Source: Tetracladium setigerum (taxonomy: Eukaryota > Ascomycota > Leotiomycetes > Helotiales). Taken from it: a stretch of DNA of 64,000 bases. Positions within the stretch are counted from its first letter, which is position 1, and each line of letters opens with the position of its first letter. The notes under the pieces were generated by a model. The model saw only the letters and a list, made by a program, of their open reading frames with translations, searched no databases and was not told the DNA's origin. Shown piece after piece: positions 48,254 to 59,457 of the stretch. The stretch lies in contig PZJY01000003.1 of assembly GCA_031472005.1 (NCBI GenBank), positions 1,488,001 through 1,552,000 on the forward strand, written 5' to 3'. A program made the translations under genes and the position numbers.

Positions 48254-49476
48254 ATGTCTCCCGAAAGCAACAGCAGCGGAAGCAATAAAGCAAAGCTACA
48301 TCTTCCCTTGAGCGTGGATCCGCCGGGCCGAACAACCCCCCCAAACAGTTGGTGTGGATTGTAGGCCAACTCCTGTCTCTGATGCCAAAAATGCAGCGTG
48401 TGCTAATTCATCTCATAGATCTTCGGCGCGACAGGACATATGGGACGGTCCCTTACGAGAGCGTGTCTCAATGCCTCAGATCTCGTCACAGCTGTCGGAC
48501 GCGTGTTCGAGAACTCCCTTGCCTCCATGCAGGACTGGCACCCAAACTGTCATGGCACGCTCTGCGATGTGCGCGCACGCGACTCGGTCGCAGCGGTAAT
48601 CCAATCTACCATCGCGCATTTCGGACGGATAGATGTCATCGCGAACTGTTCCGGCTACGGCGTAATTGGTGCATGTGAAGATCAAGACGAGCACGAAATC
48701 CGCAACCAATTCGAGACCAACTTCATGGGCACGCTACACATAATTCAGCTGAGCCTACCATATTTTCGTGAGCAAGGAGCAGGTCGCTACTTGATATTTA
48801 GCAGTACTTCCGGGGCTCTGGGCGTTCCGGGACTGGGGCCGTACTGTGCGAGTAAATATGCGGTGGAGGGATTGATCGAGGCGATGCTGTACGAGATTGA
48901 CTCTTTCAATATCAAGGCTACTTTGGTGGAACCTGGATTGGTGAGAAGGGATGAACCGGATTGGGAGAAGAGTCCTTTGCCTACTTGGGGCACTTTTTGA
49001 TCAAGCCGGCTAGTGAGCCGTATTCTGACCCGTCGAGCCCGGCATTGCACGCGAAAAGAATGGTGCAATGGTTGGGGGATAAACAACCAACCAGTATGTT
49101 TGCTTTTCTTAGCTTTTCTTGCGCATTGAGGGGCAATTATTTAGACATGTTCTTCGGAGCCTTCTCACCAGCCAAAATCCATTTCCAGCTCATTGGAAAC
49201 CACACCTACCTAGACAGGGCTAATTGATTTCAAGGTGCAGTCAAATGTGCCGAGTTAGTTTGGCAACTCGGCCACTGTTCTTATCCTCCACTGAGGTTAT
49301 TACTTGGAAGCTATGCAATCGAAAGTATTAGGGATCGACTGAGAAGTATTACAGAAGAACTAGAGGATTGGAAGCATCTGCATTTCCCAGTCGCGCCAGG
49401 TGAGGGCGGGGAGGAGGAAGTGGATGACGAAGAGGAGAACGTTGAAGAAAATAAGATGGAGACTTGTTCAGCGTAG
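48254..49476 (+). CDS. Short-chain dehydrogenase/reductase, with two frame breaks
   Basis: Exons 48254-48360, 48419-49093 and 49235-49476 (the last could start at 49241). It is an NAD(P)-dependent oxidoreductase of unknown substrate. The Rossmann start reads VWIIFGATGHMGRSLTRACL, a variant TGxxxGxG; then come FGRIDVIANCSGYG, the catalytic Ser in IFSSTSGALGV, and Tyr/Lys in YCASKYAVEGLIEAMLYEID. The C-terminal extension has SYPPLRLLLGSYAIESIRDR and an acidic tail. Two breaks need one base each. One is at the seven-C run 48336-48342, where the leader frame ends in a stop while TPPKQLVWI is one frame off. The other is at GGG 48963-48965, where the frame ends 48998-49000 but ESFAYLGHFLIKPASEP continues one frame off. 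Corrected length is 341 aa. Confidence 0.75.
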
Positions 49477-49931
49477 TGAGTTCAGAATGGAATGGTATGA
49501 TGCTTTGTTGGATGAGGAATTGGCCACTTGACAGGAAAGAATGATCTCATCTGGTTATGGACAACATTGTTCCAATTCGTGCAAATCTATGGGGAGTAGA
49601 GCTGGGGTATCTAGGGTCTCGTCTAGAATTTCAACGGTCACTGGGCTTGGGACTGCTTTCCATTCTGCCCTCTCCCTTTGAGATACATGATGTCCTCCTT
49701 GCCATCCCATATTTGTCCTTCACTTTTTGTTCATAGCGAAGTTGAGTCATCGTAGCTTTTCTCATCAAAGGATGTGGTATCATTGAATTTCCAAGATCTA
49801 AAAGCAACCATGCAATCATCCTACCACGAATGACATCCTTTTCCCATAATTATACACCAAACCCAGACAATTCAACGCCAACAATGCTTCCATAAACACC
49901 GGAGAAGGGTCCCAGGACCACACTCCCAACC
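49477..49931. other. Convergent spacer SDR/derlin
   Basis: Trailers of two convergent genes; nothing else recognised. Confidence 0.45.
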
Positions 49932-50816
49932 CTACCTAACCTCTGGCCCAGGCACCGCAGCACCCGCAATCTCATTATTGATTCCATCAGCAGTCTCCTC
50001 CCTCCTCTGTGGTCTTCCCTCAAAGATCCTCCTCCACCACATGGGCGGATCAAACGGCCTCTTCCCTCCATGTAGCGGTGGATAAACATCCGAAAAGAAA
50101 TACCACACATGTCCTATCACCACACCCATCATCTCATCCTTTGGAATATTGCCATGCACAACCAAGCTAAACGCCATCAAGACCCAGGGTAACCAAGGTG
50201 CGGTAAATACCATCAAACCCAGGAAACTCAGTCGCGTATCAGGGTTGCGCCGGGACCAGATGTAGACGAGTGTGGAGGAGAGGGGGTGCCCCAGAAATGG
50301 CATCGAGACGAGAGGGGAGAGCGCTATGAGACAGCAGGTTGCGTAGAAGATGAGCCAGGCGAAGTGGGCGGGTGAGCGGCCGGAGGACTCTTCGAGGAGA
50401 CGGGAGTAGCGTTGGAGGAAGAAGACGTGGAAGACGAGGTCGAGGGAGAGGGGACCGAAGTATAGGAATGTTGTGAGGAGGCGCCAGTACTAATCATGTA
50501 TTAATATGGGAACGTATGGACAATTAGTAGAGGGGAAGGGAGCGGTGCGAGCAAATATACCTGGTGTTTAACAAACACAGCTCTAAAGCTGTAGAATAAC
50601 TGAAACGGAGTGACGATTTGACATTGGACCAGCGCGCTGGCAAGAACAGTCGCTGTCGTCCAGTATCTCGTTACGACGGGCATTTCAAAGAACCACCTGT
50701 TCGCATATTAGCACTGAAATATCTACACTACTACTGTACAGGAAAACGTACGTCTCGAGGGGAAATCCAGCTTGGCCGCCAATACCGCCATCGCCAGCAC
50801 CCATCATTTGATCCAT
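49932..50816 (-). CDS. Derlin family ER membrane protein (Der1/Dfm1)
   Basis: Three exons: 50816-50752, 50696-50561 and 50489-49932; 252 aa. Derlins are inactive rhomboid-fold proteins that help move misfolded proteins out of the ER for degradation. Diagnostic sequence includes ETWFFEMPVVTRYWTTATVL, PFQLFYSFRAVFVKHQYWRL (W-R), LLTTFLYFGPLSLDLVFHVF, YIWSRRNPDTRLSFLGL, and VWYFFSDVYPPLHGGKR near the C-terminus. About six membrane segments are visible. The C-terminus is polar and lacks the obvious SHP box of Dfm1 in what I can read, so Der1 versus Dfm1 cannot be settled. It is divergent from the CENP-A gene. Confidence 0.9.
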
Positions 50817-51450
50817 GATGCAGGTTTGTGAGTTGTGTTTCCAAAGGGCTCCGCTCAATCGTGGTAATTGTGTAATAATGATAAAGAAGTGGGAGTCGAC
50901 AAGCCTCCAAAGAGTAGGTAAGGAACTTCTTTGTCGTTTGCTTGGGTGGTGTTGTCATGGATGGATGATGAGTGGCCTCTTCGTTCTTCTAGATTGATTG
51001 ATAAGTGGCTTATCGGCCAAATCCTCCGTTGGACGGTACGAAGAGTGCTGCCAAGCCCTGCAGTACAGCAGACTGCCGTCCTGTACCTCAAACCCTGGGC
51101 CTGGCCTGTCACTTCGAGCTTCCCCAACGACAAAGTAAACAATGGGACGACTTCCTTTGAGCCTCCAGAACCCATTGCTGAATATTTGTCGCACTATAAT
51201 TCCATTTAGCAGAAATTGTACAGACGGCTAGGAAATAATCATTGCTTGTCATTGCGACTCGGTCTCGATATTATACCATTGTTTTTTCGGGGTTGTCGCA
51301 AGTGCTCTCCCTTCTGGTTGTGAAGCAAGCGCGTCCTGACGCGAATAGCTTCTCGTCGCACCCCAACCTCCTCCATTTCCAACCGCCGAACTCCAACATC
51401 GTCGCAATAATCGCACAACCCACCCTTAAAAGCGCAACATATCCTCAATC
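50817..51450. other. Divergent spacer derlin/CENP-A
   Basis: Shared upstream region of two divergent genes. No other feature recognised. Confidence 0.45.
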
Positions 51451-52149
51451 ATGGCCCCAGGACCTAAAAAGGCAGGACGACCCAAGTCTAAAGGACCAGC
51501 GACTCCAGGATCCGCGGCAAAGGGTGGTTCGGCAAAGCAAGCTGCTGCGCCAGCTGCTGGGATAGTAAAGAAGAAGGCAGCGCGTAGGAGTTCGGGTATT
51601 GAGCGTTAGTTTTTTCCTGCCTTTTGCGCATGTCATTATTTTTGGGGGATTTGGCTGACTGTACATTGTGGAAATATAGCAGGAGATCCTCTCCCTCATG
51701 GCAAGAAACGTCGCTATAAGCCTGGGACAAGAGCTCTTCAGGAGATTCGTCGCTACCAACGTTCCACGGACTTACTACTTCGAAAGCTGCCCTTCTCTCG
51801 TCTTGTACGTCTGCACAATTTTCCCCGCTTCACCCCCACCTCACTTGCTACCATCGACGAGATCGCGCACTCCCACACAGAAGAGGAAACTACAAGAAAG
51901 AAAAGGAGGCTAACGTTATGGATTTTGGCATAGGTTCGTGAAATTGCAGGAGGACTTCGCCCAGTCAATGCAGAAATGAGATGGCAATCGCAAGCTATCA
52001 TGGCACTTCAAGAGGCGGCGGAAGCCTTTTTAATACACTTATTCGAAGATACGAATTTATGCGCCATTCATGCTAAGAGGGTCACTATTATGCAGAAGGA
52101 TATTCAGTTGGCGAGGAGAATTCGGGGCGCTTGGGGAGGTCTGGGCTGA
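51451..52149 (+). CDS. Centromeric histone H3 variant (CENP-A/Cse4)
   Basis: Three exons: 51451-51604, 51680-51804 and 51934-52149; 164 aa. CENP-A replaces H3 in centromeric nucleosomes and sets the kinetochore site. The N-terminal tail (~55 residues, Lys/Ala/Pro-rich, MAPGPKKAGRPKSKG) is unlike canonical H3. The histone fold is H3-like: GKKRRYKPGTRALQEIRRYQ, RSTDLLLRKLPFSRLVREIA, AIMALQEAAEAFLIHLFEDT, NLCAIHAKRVTIMQKDIQLA. Loop 1 (GGLRPVNAEMRWQSQ) is one to two residues longer than in H3, a CENP-A hallmark, and the C-terminus is RRIRGAWGGLG. Canonical H3 is excluded by tail and loop. Introns of 75 and 129 nt hold phase. Confidence 0.93.
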
Positions 52150-52529
52150 GTGTTATGTTTGACTGAATGGCGGTTGTGGTGGGTAACTGAGTGTAAACCG
52201 CGGCCTCTGGACTGGGCGTCTGGATTGATAGCTTGCGAGGTTTTGATTGCGTGTACGAAAATTTGGTGGTATATGGATTGGGGCGTTGGGGATTGCTTTG
52301 CTTTTGGCTTGCTTATTTGCTGCTACCTTGCCAGTTGGTTGGCTCTGTTCTGGCTTGAGAAGTTCTCGAGGGATGGGCTGTATGAAGAATGGGTCTGAAG
52401 GCTTGCTGTATTGGCTGTACGTAGATACCTCTATTTGAACTTTAACTCGTGATTCATTGATGGTTCAAGTTGACACTGACGTGGGTATATATATTCTGCG
52501 AAGTCTATGTTTTCTACTCTTTTTTGATA
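52150..52529. other. Convergent spacer CENP-A/THR1
   Basis: Trailers of two convergent genes; nothing else recognised. Confidence 0.45.
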
Positions 52530-53720
52530 CTATGAATAAGTGACAGTTGTTCCGTCCTCAGCTGGCTCCAAAAGCTTCCAGTCGCAATTGATGCCATTTT
52601 TCTTGAACATCTCCAAAATGACATTCGCAATGCTCTCAAAGTTCTCAGTCGCCAAGGCCAAAATAGTAGGCCCAGCACCCGACAAGCAAATACCACAGAG
52701 CCCCGGGTGAGATTTTGGTGTAACCGACTGCAGAATTTCTGGCAGACCAGGAATAAGTCCTTTCCTGTATGGTTGATGAACCTTGTCCTGCATTGCCAAA
52801 TAGATCTGCTCAGCGTCAGGCGGACTTCTGCCGAGCGCAGACGGAAGAAGTGCTATGCGCTGCAAGTTGAACACGACATCTGCACGAGAGTATGTGGTAG
52901 GTAACACACTGCGTGCCTCGGCGGTTGCGACCTCGAACTGCGGGATGATGGCGATAGCTTTGATTTCAGGGGCCCATGGGAATTTCATGTAGTGTCCAAT
53001 TCCGACAGGCGGCTCAGGTGGTGCAACACCTGTGTCCACGCCACCAGCTGGTTCTGGGAGGACTTCGCTGAGGGGGATCTCTTTGCGTGATGTATCTTCT
53101 GGGGACAGGTCGTTGAGATAGGTGCCTACGAACCCACCATACAGTGCTGCTGCGACGTTGTCGGGATGTCTTTCTGTGAATTTGTTGTCAGTATTTGCCC
53201 AAATCGGAATTTCTGCTTGTACAGAGGAAACAAACCAATCATCAAACAATAATCCAACATCCTCTCCTTCGATAATCCCAACTTGCCCACCTCATTTCCT
53301 AGTGCTACGCCGGCTACAACCGCAGCACCTGAACTTCCCAAACCTCTCCCCAGTGGAATAGGATTTATAATATGCACTTTTGTCTCTTTGGGGAATGCTC
53401 TTTGGCCGTGGCATCTGATCACATAGAGTGCTGTCCGTGTGATAAGATTACTATCTGCGACCAGAGGAACTTCTTCGGCACCTTCTCCTTCGTAGGTTAT
53501 GACGCAGTTTAAGGGAGCAGACGAGCTTTCGGTGGGGGTGATGGTAACTTGTACTTCAAGCCAGATGGAGAGCGCGAGGCCGATCACGTCGAATCCAGGG
53601 CCGATGTTTGCGGAGGAGCAGGGTACTTCTGTGGGTTGTGTCAGAGGCAGAGACAGATAAGAAAGCGGTGTCAATTGGAGAGGTAGAGGGGTCAATTGTA
53701 GACGTACTTATTGAGATCAT
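52530..53720 (-). CDS. THR1: Homoserine kinase
   Basis: Three exons: 53720-53708, 53628-53236 and 53173-52530; 349 aa. This GHMP-family kinase phosphorylates homoserine, the penultimate step in threonine synthesis. After a 13-nt first exon (MISI plus one base) the protein continues KVPCSSANIGPGFDVIGLAL. The ATP loop is IPLGRGLGSSGAAVVAGVAL, followed by ERHPDNVAAALYGGFVG, and the C-terminal GHMP motif is CLSGAGPTILALA. Without the short first exon the reading frame has no ATG before the conserved N-terminus, so the exon is needed. It shares a 0.76-kb divergent upstream region with ADE5,7. Confidence 0.94.
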
Positions 53721-54482
53721 GGTGTTGGATTGATCACACGCTTTTGTGTAAGGAAGGACAAGACGAGAGGAGAGGAGAAATTATGTTTGTTTGGTGGTGT
53801 CTGTTGTGTGTCATGCGAAACTGGGGAAGTTTTGAGGTCGTCAGCCTTGTTGTCAAATTTCACTAGTGTCCGATCTCGCGTGGAGGGGTACTCGGGTACT
53901 GTATGTGACAGGTTTGAGATTTTGGGTTTTTCCCATGCAGTTATTTTGTGAATGTGGAAAAACGAGGAATGGTGATGCTACAAGTAGTAATGAAATCTAA
54001 TCTTTCAAGTATCTGCCAGAAGCAATATATCTTAGTTCCTAGGTACTTACTAGGTGGAAGTGCTGCCAGTAGAAAACTCCTCGCTGAGTCGCTTATGGTT
54101 AAGCGAATGAAAATATGCGGCAAGGCAGCATATTTTTGATTTGTCTTTAACTGTACAGTGGTTGGCAGGTCCATCTAACTATTAGTTAATTGAGGTAATT
54201 GAATTTAATTGTTTCTATTCTATTCTATTCCAATTGAAAGCATTCACGCTCTGTGGGAGATTTATGAAAAAGAAAAGTCGGAAAGGTGGTGGACATATGA
54301 CCGCATATGCTGCTGATTGGCTTATCATCACCCCGCAAGGCTAAGGATAAATAACCCCTCCATAACAAAAATTTCTGTTAAGGTTTCCTTCCGCCTCTTC
54401 TCCTTCGTTGAAACCACACCCAATTCAATCATTGACAAAAGCCAATATCACAGACAGACCAGCTTCACAGTAGACAGGCAAC
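53721..54482. promoter_or_regulatory. Divergent upstream region THR1/ADE5,7
   Basis: Contains an ATTGG (inverted CCAAT) box at 54316-54320, about 165 bases before the ADE5,7 start. It is a possible site for the HapB/C/E complex whose HapE subunit is encoded at 19.2 kb. AT-rich tracts lie at 54180-54230. Binding is only inferred from the pentamer. Confidence 0.35.
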
Positions 54483-56898
54483 ATGTCGGTTCAAGAACCA
54501 GTCCGAATTCTGCTGGTCGGAAATGGAGGAAGAGAGCACGCCCTTGCCTGGAAACTCAGCCAGTCACCCCTCGTCGAGTCAATCATCGCTGTTCCAGGAA
54601 ATGGAGGGACCGCAACTTGCCCCAAAGTCACAAACGAAACGAGCGTCAGGGCAGACGATTATCCCGGTAAATATACACGCGTATATCCCGAATGAACAAT
54701 CGCTGACCACTACGGATAGGTCTTGTTGCTTTCGCACAAAAGAACAATGTGAACTTGGTTGTACCTGGCCCAGAAGCTCCGCTGGTGGATGGAATTGAGG
54801 GATACTTCCGAGCCGCAGGCATTCGATGCTATGGACCTTCGAAACTCGCCGCACGAATGGAGGGAAGCAAAACATTCTCGAAGGACTTCATGAAGAAACA
54901 CAACATTCCCACTGCGGCATACGAAAACTTCTCGGATTATGAGGAGGCACGCAAATATCTCGACAGCATAAACCACAATGTTGTGTTGAAGGCATCTGGT
55001 CTGGCAGCCGGAAAGGGTGTCATTATTCCGACCACCAAGGAGGAGGCACAAGCTGCTTTGAAGGAGATCATGTTGGACAAGGAGTTTGGTGATGCTGGAG
55101 ATGAGATTGTTATTGAGGAATTTTTGGAAGGAGACGAGTTGAGCATTTTGAGCTTCAGTGATGGATACACAATTCGGTCGTTACCTCCAGCACAAGATCA
55201 TAAGCGAATCTTTGACGGTGACCAAGGCCCAAATACCGGCGGAATGGGATGTTATGCACCAACCACAATTGCGAGCAAGGAATTGATCGCAGAGGTGGAG
55301 CGAACGATTCTTCAACCAACAATCGATGGAATGCGAAAAGACCGATTTCCGTTTGTTGGTACCCTCTTTACTGGACTTATGATCACGAAAGATGGACCCA
55401 AGACTCTGGAGTACAATGTTCGATTTGGAGATCCAGAAACCCAAACCCTACTCCCTCTCATGAGCAAGGACACCGATCTCGCAGAGATTATGATTGCTTG
55501 TGCAGAGGGATGGTTGGATGCATTAGAGGTCAAGGTTGACGACAAATCCAGCGCAACAGTCGTGGTAGCTGCAGGCGGATACCCTGGAAATTACGCGAAA
55601 GGCACTCCCATGAAAGTCGACACACCTCCAGCAGACACAAACATCTTCCACGCTGGAACGATTATCAAAGATGATCAGCTTCAATCTTCAGGAGGCCGTG
55701 TTATTGCCGCACAGGCAGTCGCCGAAACTTTGGAGCTAGCCGTGAAGAAGGCATATATTGGAGTTGAATCTATCAACTTTGACAACATGTTTTTCAGAAA
55801 AGATATTGCTCACAGAGCGTTCAAAGCAAAGACCACTACTAAGGAGGCCCTGACATATGCTTCGGCTGGTGTCAATATTGATGCTGGAAATGACTTTGTT
55901 GAGCGTATCAAGGCCGCCGTCGCTTCCACCAAGCGGGCTGGAGCAGACGCTGAGATTGGTGGTTTCGGTGGCGAGGTTGATATGGACAAAGCAGGTTATG
56001 CCAGTGCGCCAGTCATGGTTGGTGCCATCGACGGTGTAGGAACCAAGTTGATGATCGCCCAAGCCTTGAGAAACACGATACTGTTGGTATTGATCTCGTA
56101 GCAATGAACGTCAACGATCTCGTCGTGCAAGGTGCCGAACCTCTTATGTTCCTCGATTATTACGGCTGCAGCCAGCTTAAACTCGAAAATGCAGCAGCTT
56201 TCGTCGAAGGTGTTGCCGCAGGTTGCATTGATGCGAATTGTGCTCTCGTAGGAGGAGAGACTGCTGAAATGCCTGGGATGTACCAAAAAGACGATTACGA
56301 TGCTGCTGGTGCCGCGATTGGAGCTATGTCAAAGGAATTGAGACTACCCAAGAAAGAAGACATGGTTGAAGGCGATGTTCTACTTGGATTGGCTTCAAAT
56401 GGTGTCCATTCCAACGGTTTCTCGCTTGTTCGCCGAATCATCTCGAGAGAAAAGGTCGCATACACCGATACTGCACCTTGGGACAACTCAACAACTGTTG
56501 GTTTGAGTCTGCTCACTCCCACACGTATCTACGTTCGACCTCTTCTCGCAGTCACGAACAAAAAGCTCATCAAAGGTCTCTCTCACATTACCGGCGGCGG
56601 CTTGACAGAAAACATCCCTCGCATGCTTCCGTCCACCCTCGCAGCAGAAGTTGATGTGGGCTCATGGACACTCCCTCCCGTCTTCAAATGGCTGAAGCAA
56701 GCGGGTAATGTAGAACCCGCAGAATTAGGAAGGACTTTTAACACAGGTGTTGGAATGGTAGCTGTGGTATCAAAGGAGAATGCGGAGCAGGTGAGGAAAG
56801 AGTTGGAGGCAGCCGGCGAGACAGTTTATACAATTGGTTCGCTGGTCGCTAGGTCTGGGGAGGGTTGTATATTGAAGAATTTGCAGAGCTGGGACTAG
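54483..56898 (+). CDS. ADE5,7: Bifunctional GAR synthetase / AIR synthetase, with one frame break
   Basis: Two exons, 54483-54666 and 54720-56898. The N-terminal half ligates glycine to phosphoribosylamine and the C-terminal half closes the imidazole ring (AIR), two steps of de novo purine synthesis. GARS features: VRILLVGNGGREHALAWKLS, KASGLAAGKGVIIP, DHKRIFDGDQGPNTGGMGCY and LEYNVRFGDPETQTLLPLM. AIRS features: GAIDGVGTKLMIAQAL, DLVAMNVNDLVVQGAEPLMF, LVGGETAEMPGMY and SHITGGGLTENIPRML. The frame breaks at the AAA 56070-56072: as read it stops at 56099-56101, while the conserved KHDTVGIDLVAMNVND continues one frame away. One added A gives 787 aa, normal for fungal Ade5,7. Two separate genes are not implied. 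Confidence 0.93.
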
Positions 56899-57679
56899 GT
56901 AGGTTGGTGAAATTGGTATGTGGATTGATAGTCGGGATGGTGGGTTTCGGTCGGCGTTGATGGGTAGATACCAAAAGCATTATAAAGAAAGAAGATTTGA
57001 ATGTTGTTTTTGTCCATTTTCCAGAGTCTCCAGCAGATGTTTATGGCTTTCGTTCCTGTCAATTTGAATCTCACACTATGAGCCTTTCTTTATGAAGCTC
57101 AAATTGACAAGCCCATTTTCTTTCTTCCGAGCATTCCAGATTGATTTGCTGGTGACAAAGCAGAACCCTCTGTTGCAAATAGGCCGGATAGAAAAACCGG
57201 ACGACTGTTGACGATCATGCCTTCTTAAATATTAGTGATGCGAAATCAAGGGTATTAAACCGCAGTCAAAATGTTGCATCACACCACACATAGGTACCTA
57301 CCTATCTAAACTCTTGCATTTATAGCACTCCCAACCTTTCATCATCTTAGCTCAGAACTAAAACCATCGTAACGTTTCACGTGATGCAGACAGCACGGCC
57401 GCTTTACACCACTTTTGTTGCACGTCGCCCAAAAAAAAAAGAATTCTTTCTTTCTTTCCAAAAAATCACTGGGAAACGTTCAAATCTGCAACTATTTCAA
57501 TATTTCTTGGCGCAACTTGCCGAAAATCCCTACGAGTACGTCACAAACGCTCACTCCTCAACTCGAGATATTTTGACCAAAGGTTTTTCACACTAAAGAA
57601 TACGGATCTTTCATTCCAATGGTTTGTCATTCTCAGAATCTGAAATAACCCCCCACTCCATCACAGTTCACACATATAT
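56899..57679. other. Convergent spacer ADE5,7/chitin deacetylase
   Basis: Trailers of two convergent genes; a short A-rich run at about 57431-57440. No gene recognised. Confidence 0.45.
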
Positions 57680-59457
57680 CTACAACAAACAAAATCCCCT
57701 CAACCAGATCATCACCCAATCATCTTTAAATCTCACCCAAGAAAAACTCAATCCAAAAAAAGAACCCCTCTTAAAAACTGAATCCCCATTCGAACATCCC
57801 CTCGAACAACTCTTCAAGCAATACAAACTCAACTTCGTGCAGATTGTTGACCACTTTAGACAAGTCAGCACACCAAGCAGATTGGCCTTAAGACACCTCG
57901 AGGTCTCGGCGTGGCAATCTGATGTCGCTGATCGGCAGGTTTGTGCGTTGCTGAAGGGGTCCAATTTGCCGCACCAGTTGCCGTTTTTGAGGATGCAAGG
58001 TGTGACTGGTGGTTGAGTTGGTTGTGGTGGTTGAGTTGTTGTGGATGGGCGGACGGAAGTGGTAGTAGTCGTTGTAGTTATTGGACGAGAAGTGGTAGTA
58101 GTTGTTGTAGTTGTAGTGGTTGTTGGACGAGAAGTGGTAGTAGTCGTTGTAGTTGTAGTGGTTGTTGGACGAGAAGTGGTGGTGGTCGTGGTGGTCGTGG
58201 TGGATGTAGTAGTGGTGGTCGTGGTGGTAGTAGTAGTAGAAGACGGCGAAGCTCCCAACGAGCGATACCAATTCTCCTTATCAGTATCACCCAAACATTC
58301 AGCCGCAGTGACACCCTTCCAACCTCTCGCCTTGATCTGATCGAAATAATACGATGTCAAGTTTGTGACAGATTGCTCGACGATATCGTGTTGAATGGAG
58401 AGATAATCCGTGACGGTGAGATCAGCGAGCTGAGCCTTGACGATATCCTTGGAATTCTGGATCTGAGATGGGAGGGGGTTGAGGTAATCTTGAGTATCAA
58501 GATCAAAGTAGACGCGGTGATAACCGAGAGCGAGCATGTCTGCCCAGCAGCCGGATGCTTGAGAGCATTGTGAATATGGTGGACGCATGTAGGTGGGCCA
58601 TTTGCCGATGATGTTCACCAGTGCCATTTCGTTCTTGACCATTTGTGATTTGCGGAGATCACTGCTGGAGTCTGTGAGGGAGTAGTGGGACCAGGTGTGC
58701 GAAGCGACTTGGTGGCCTTCGGCAACCATGCGCCTGATGAGATCTGGGTATGGAGCTGTAGTGTCGATGGCGCCCTTTCCATTGTTGTTTCCAGTGATGA
58801 AGAAAGTAGCCGTGAAGCCATATGCTTTCAAAGTGTCCAAGAGTTGAGCGGTGTATATGTATGGTCCATCATCGTAGGTCAGAGCAACGACGTTGTTTTG
58901 CACACAATCGAAGATGTCGTCGGTGTAGGTGACCGGACCTTTCAAGGGTCTTGGGGCATTGAGAGTTGATGCTCCAGCAGGCGTGGTATCAGAATCACAT
59001 CGACCGAATCCAAGTTGGCAGCTTCCTGGATCAGCGCAGAAGTCCGAAGTCGTACCGCAGAATCCGGCTTGACTGCAGCATTGGCCGGTGGGACAACTGA
59101 CACCTCCTTGGGTTGGGCCGCATCTGGTTGAAGGAACCCGGTAGGGCAGTCGCCGTAAAGACATTGTGCGTTACCATTGCAGTAGTCTAAGACGTATCAG
59201 CAAGTGGGATAGATGTACGGATGAGAAGGTAACTTACCAGTGCCATTTCCGCAGAAGCCATACTGAGAGCAGCAAGGGCCAGCGTTGACAGTTGCATCGC
59301 AACTGAAGCCAGTGTTTGTCAAATCTACTTGGATGCCGCAAGTGTTATCGGGAGAGACAGTAACTCGCTTCAAAACATGTTTCAAAGCTTGAGGATGGGC
59401 CGAAGAAAAGCCAATGAAGGTAATGCCAAAGATGGCAGCAATAAAGTCGGTACGCAT
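57680..59457 (-). CDS. Secreted chitin deacetylase with CBM18 modules, one frame break
   Basis: Exons 59457-59238 and 59186-57680. The enzyme removes acetyl groups from cell-wall chitin. Signal peptide MRTDFIAAIFGITFIGFSSA is followed by two Cys-rich chitin-binding (CBM18) modules (GPCCSQYGFCGNGTDYC and GQCCSQAGFCGTTSDFC). The NodB deacetylase domain has VALTYDDGPYIYTAQLLDTL, VASHTWSHYSLTD (metal-binding His pair), YMRPPYSQCSQ, VYFDLDTQDY and DYLSIQHDIV. A poly-Thr linker with SRP repeats leads to a Cys-rich tail. Between the CBM18 modules the frame shifts at GGG 59139-59137: CPTG reads on to a wrong frame while VPSTRCGPTQGG is one frame off. One added base gives 575 aa. The stop at 57680-57682 closes the same frame as the Cys-rich tail. 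Confidence 0.85.
58040..58245 (-). repeat. Thr-linker minisatellite inside the chitin deacetylase gene
   Basis: A region of near-pure Thr codons with a 42-nt unit (14 codons: SRP plus Thr run) repeated about three times between 58080 and 58210, with a shorter GTGGTC-type run next to it. It encodes a probably O-glycosylated linker. Unit length is a multiple of three, so length change would keep frame. Confidence 0.8.

Noticed and set aside
56104..56898. Separate AIR synthetase gene
   Set aside because: Conserved sequence continues upstream in a shifted frame, so it is the C-terminal half of Ade5,7.
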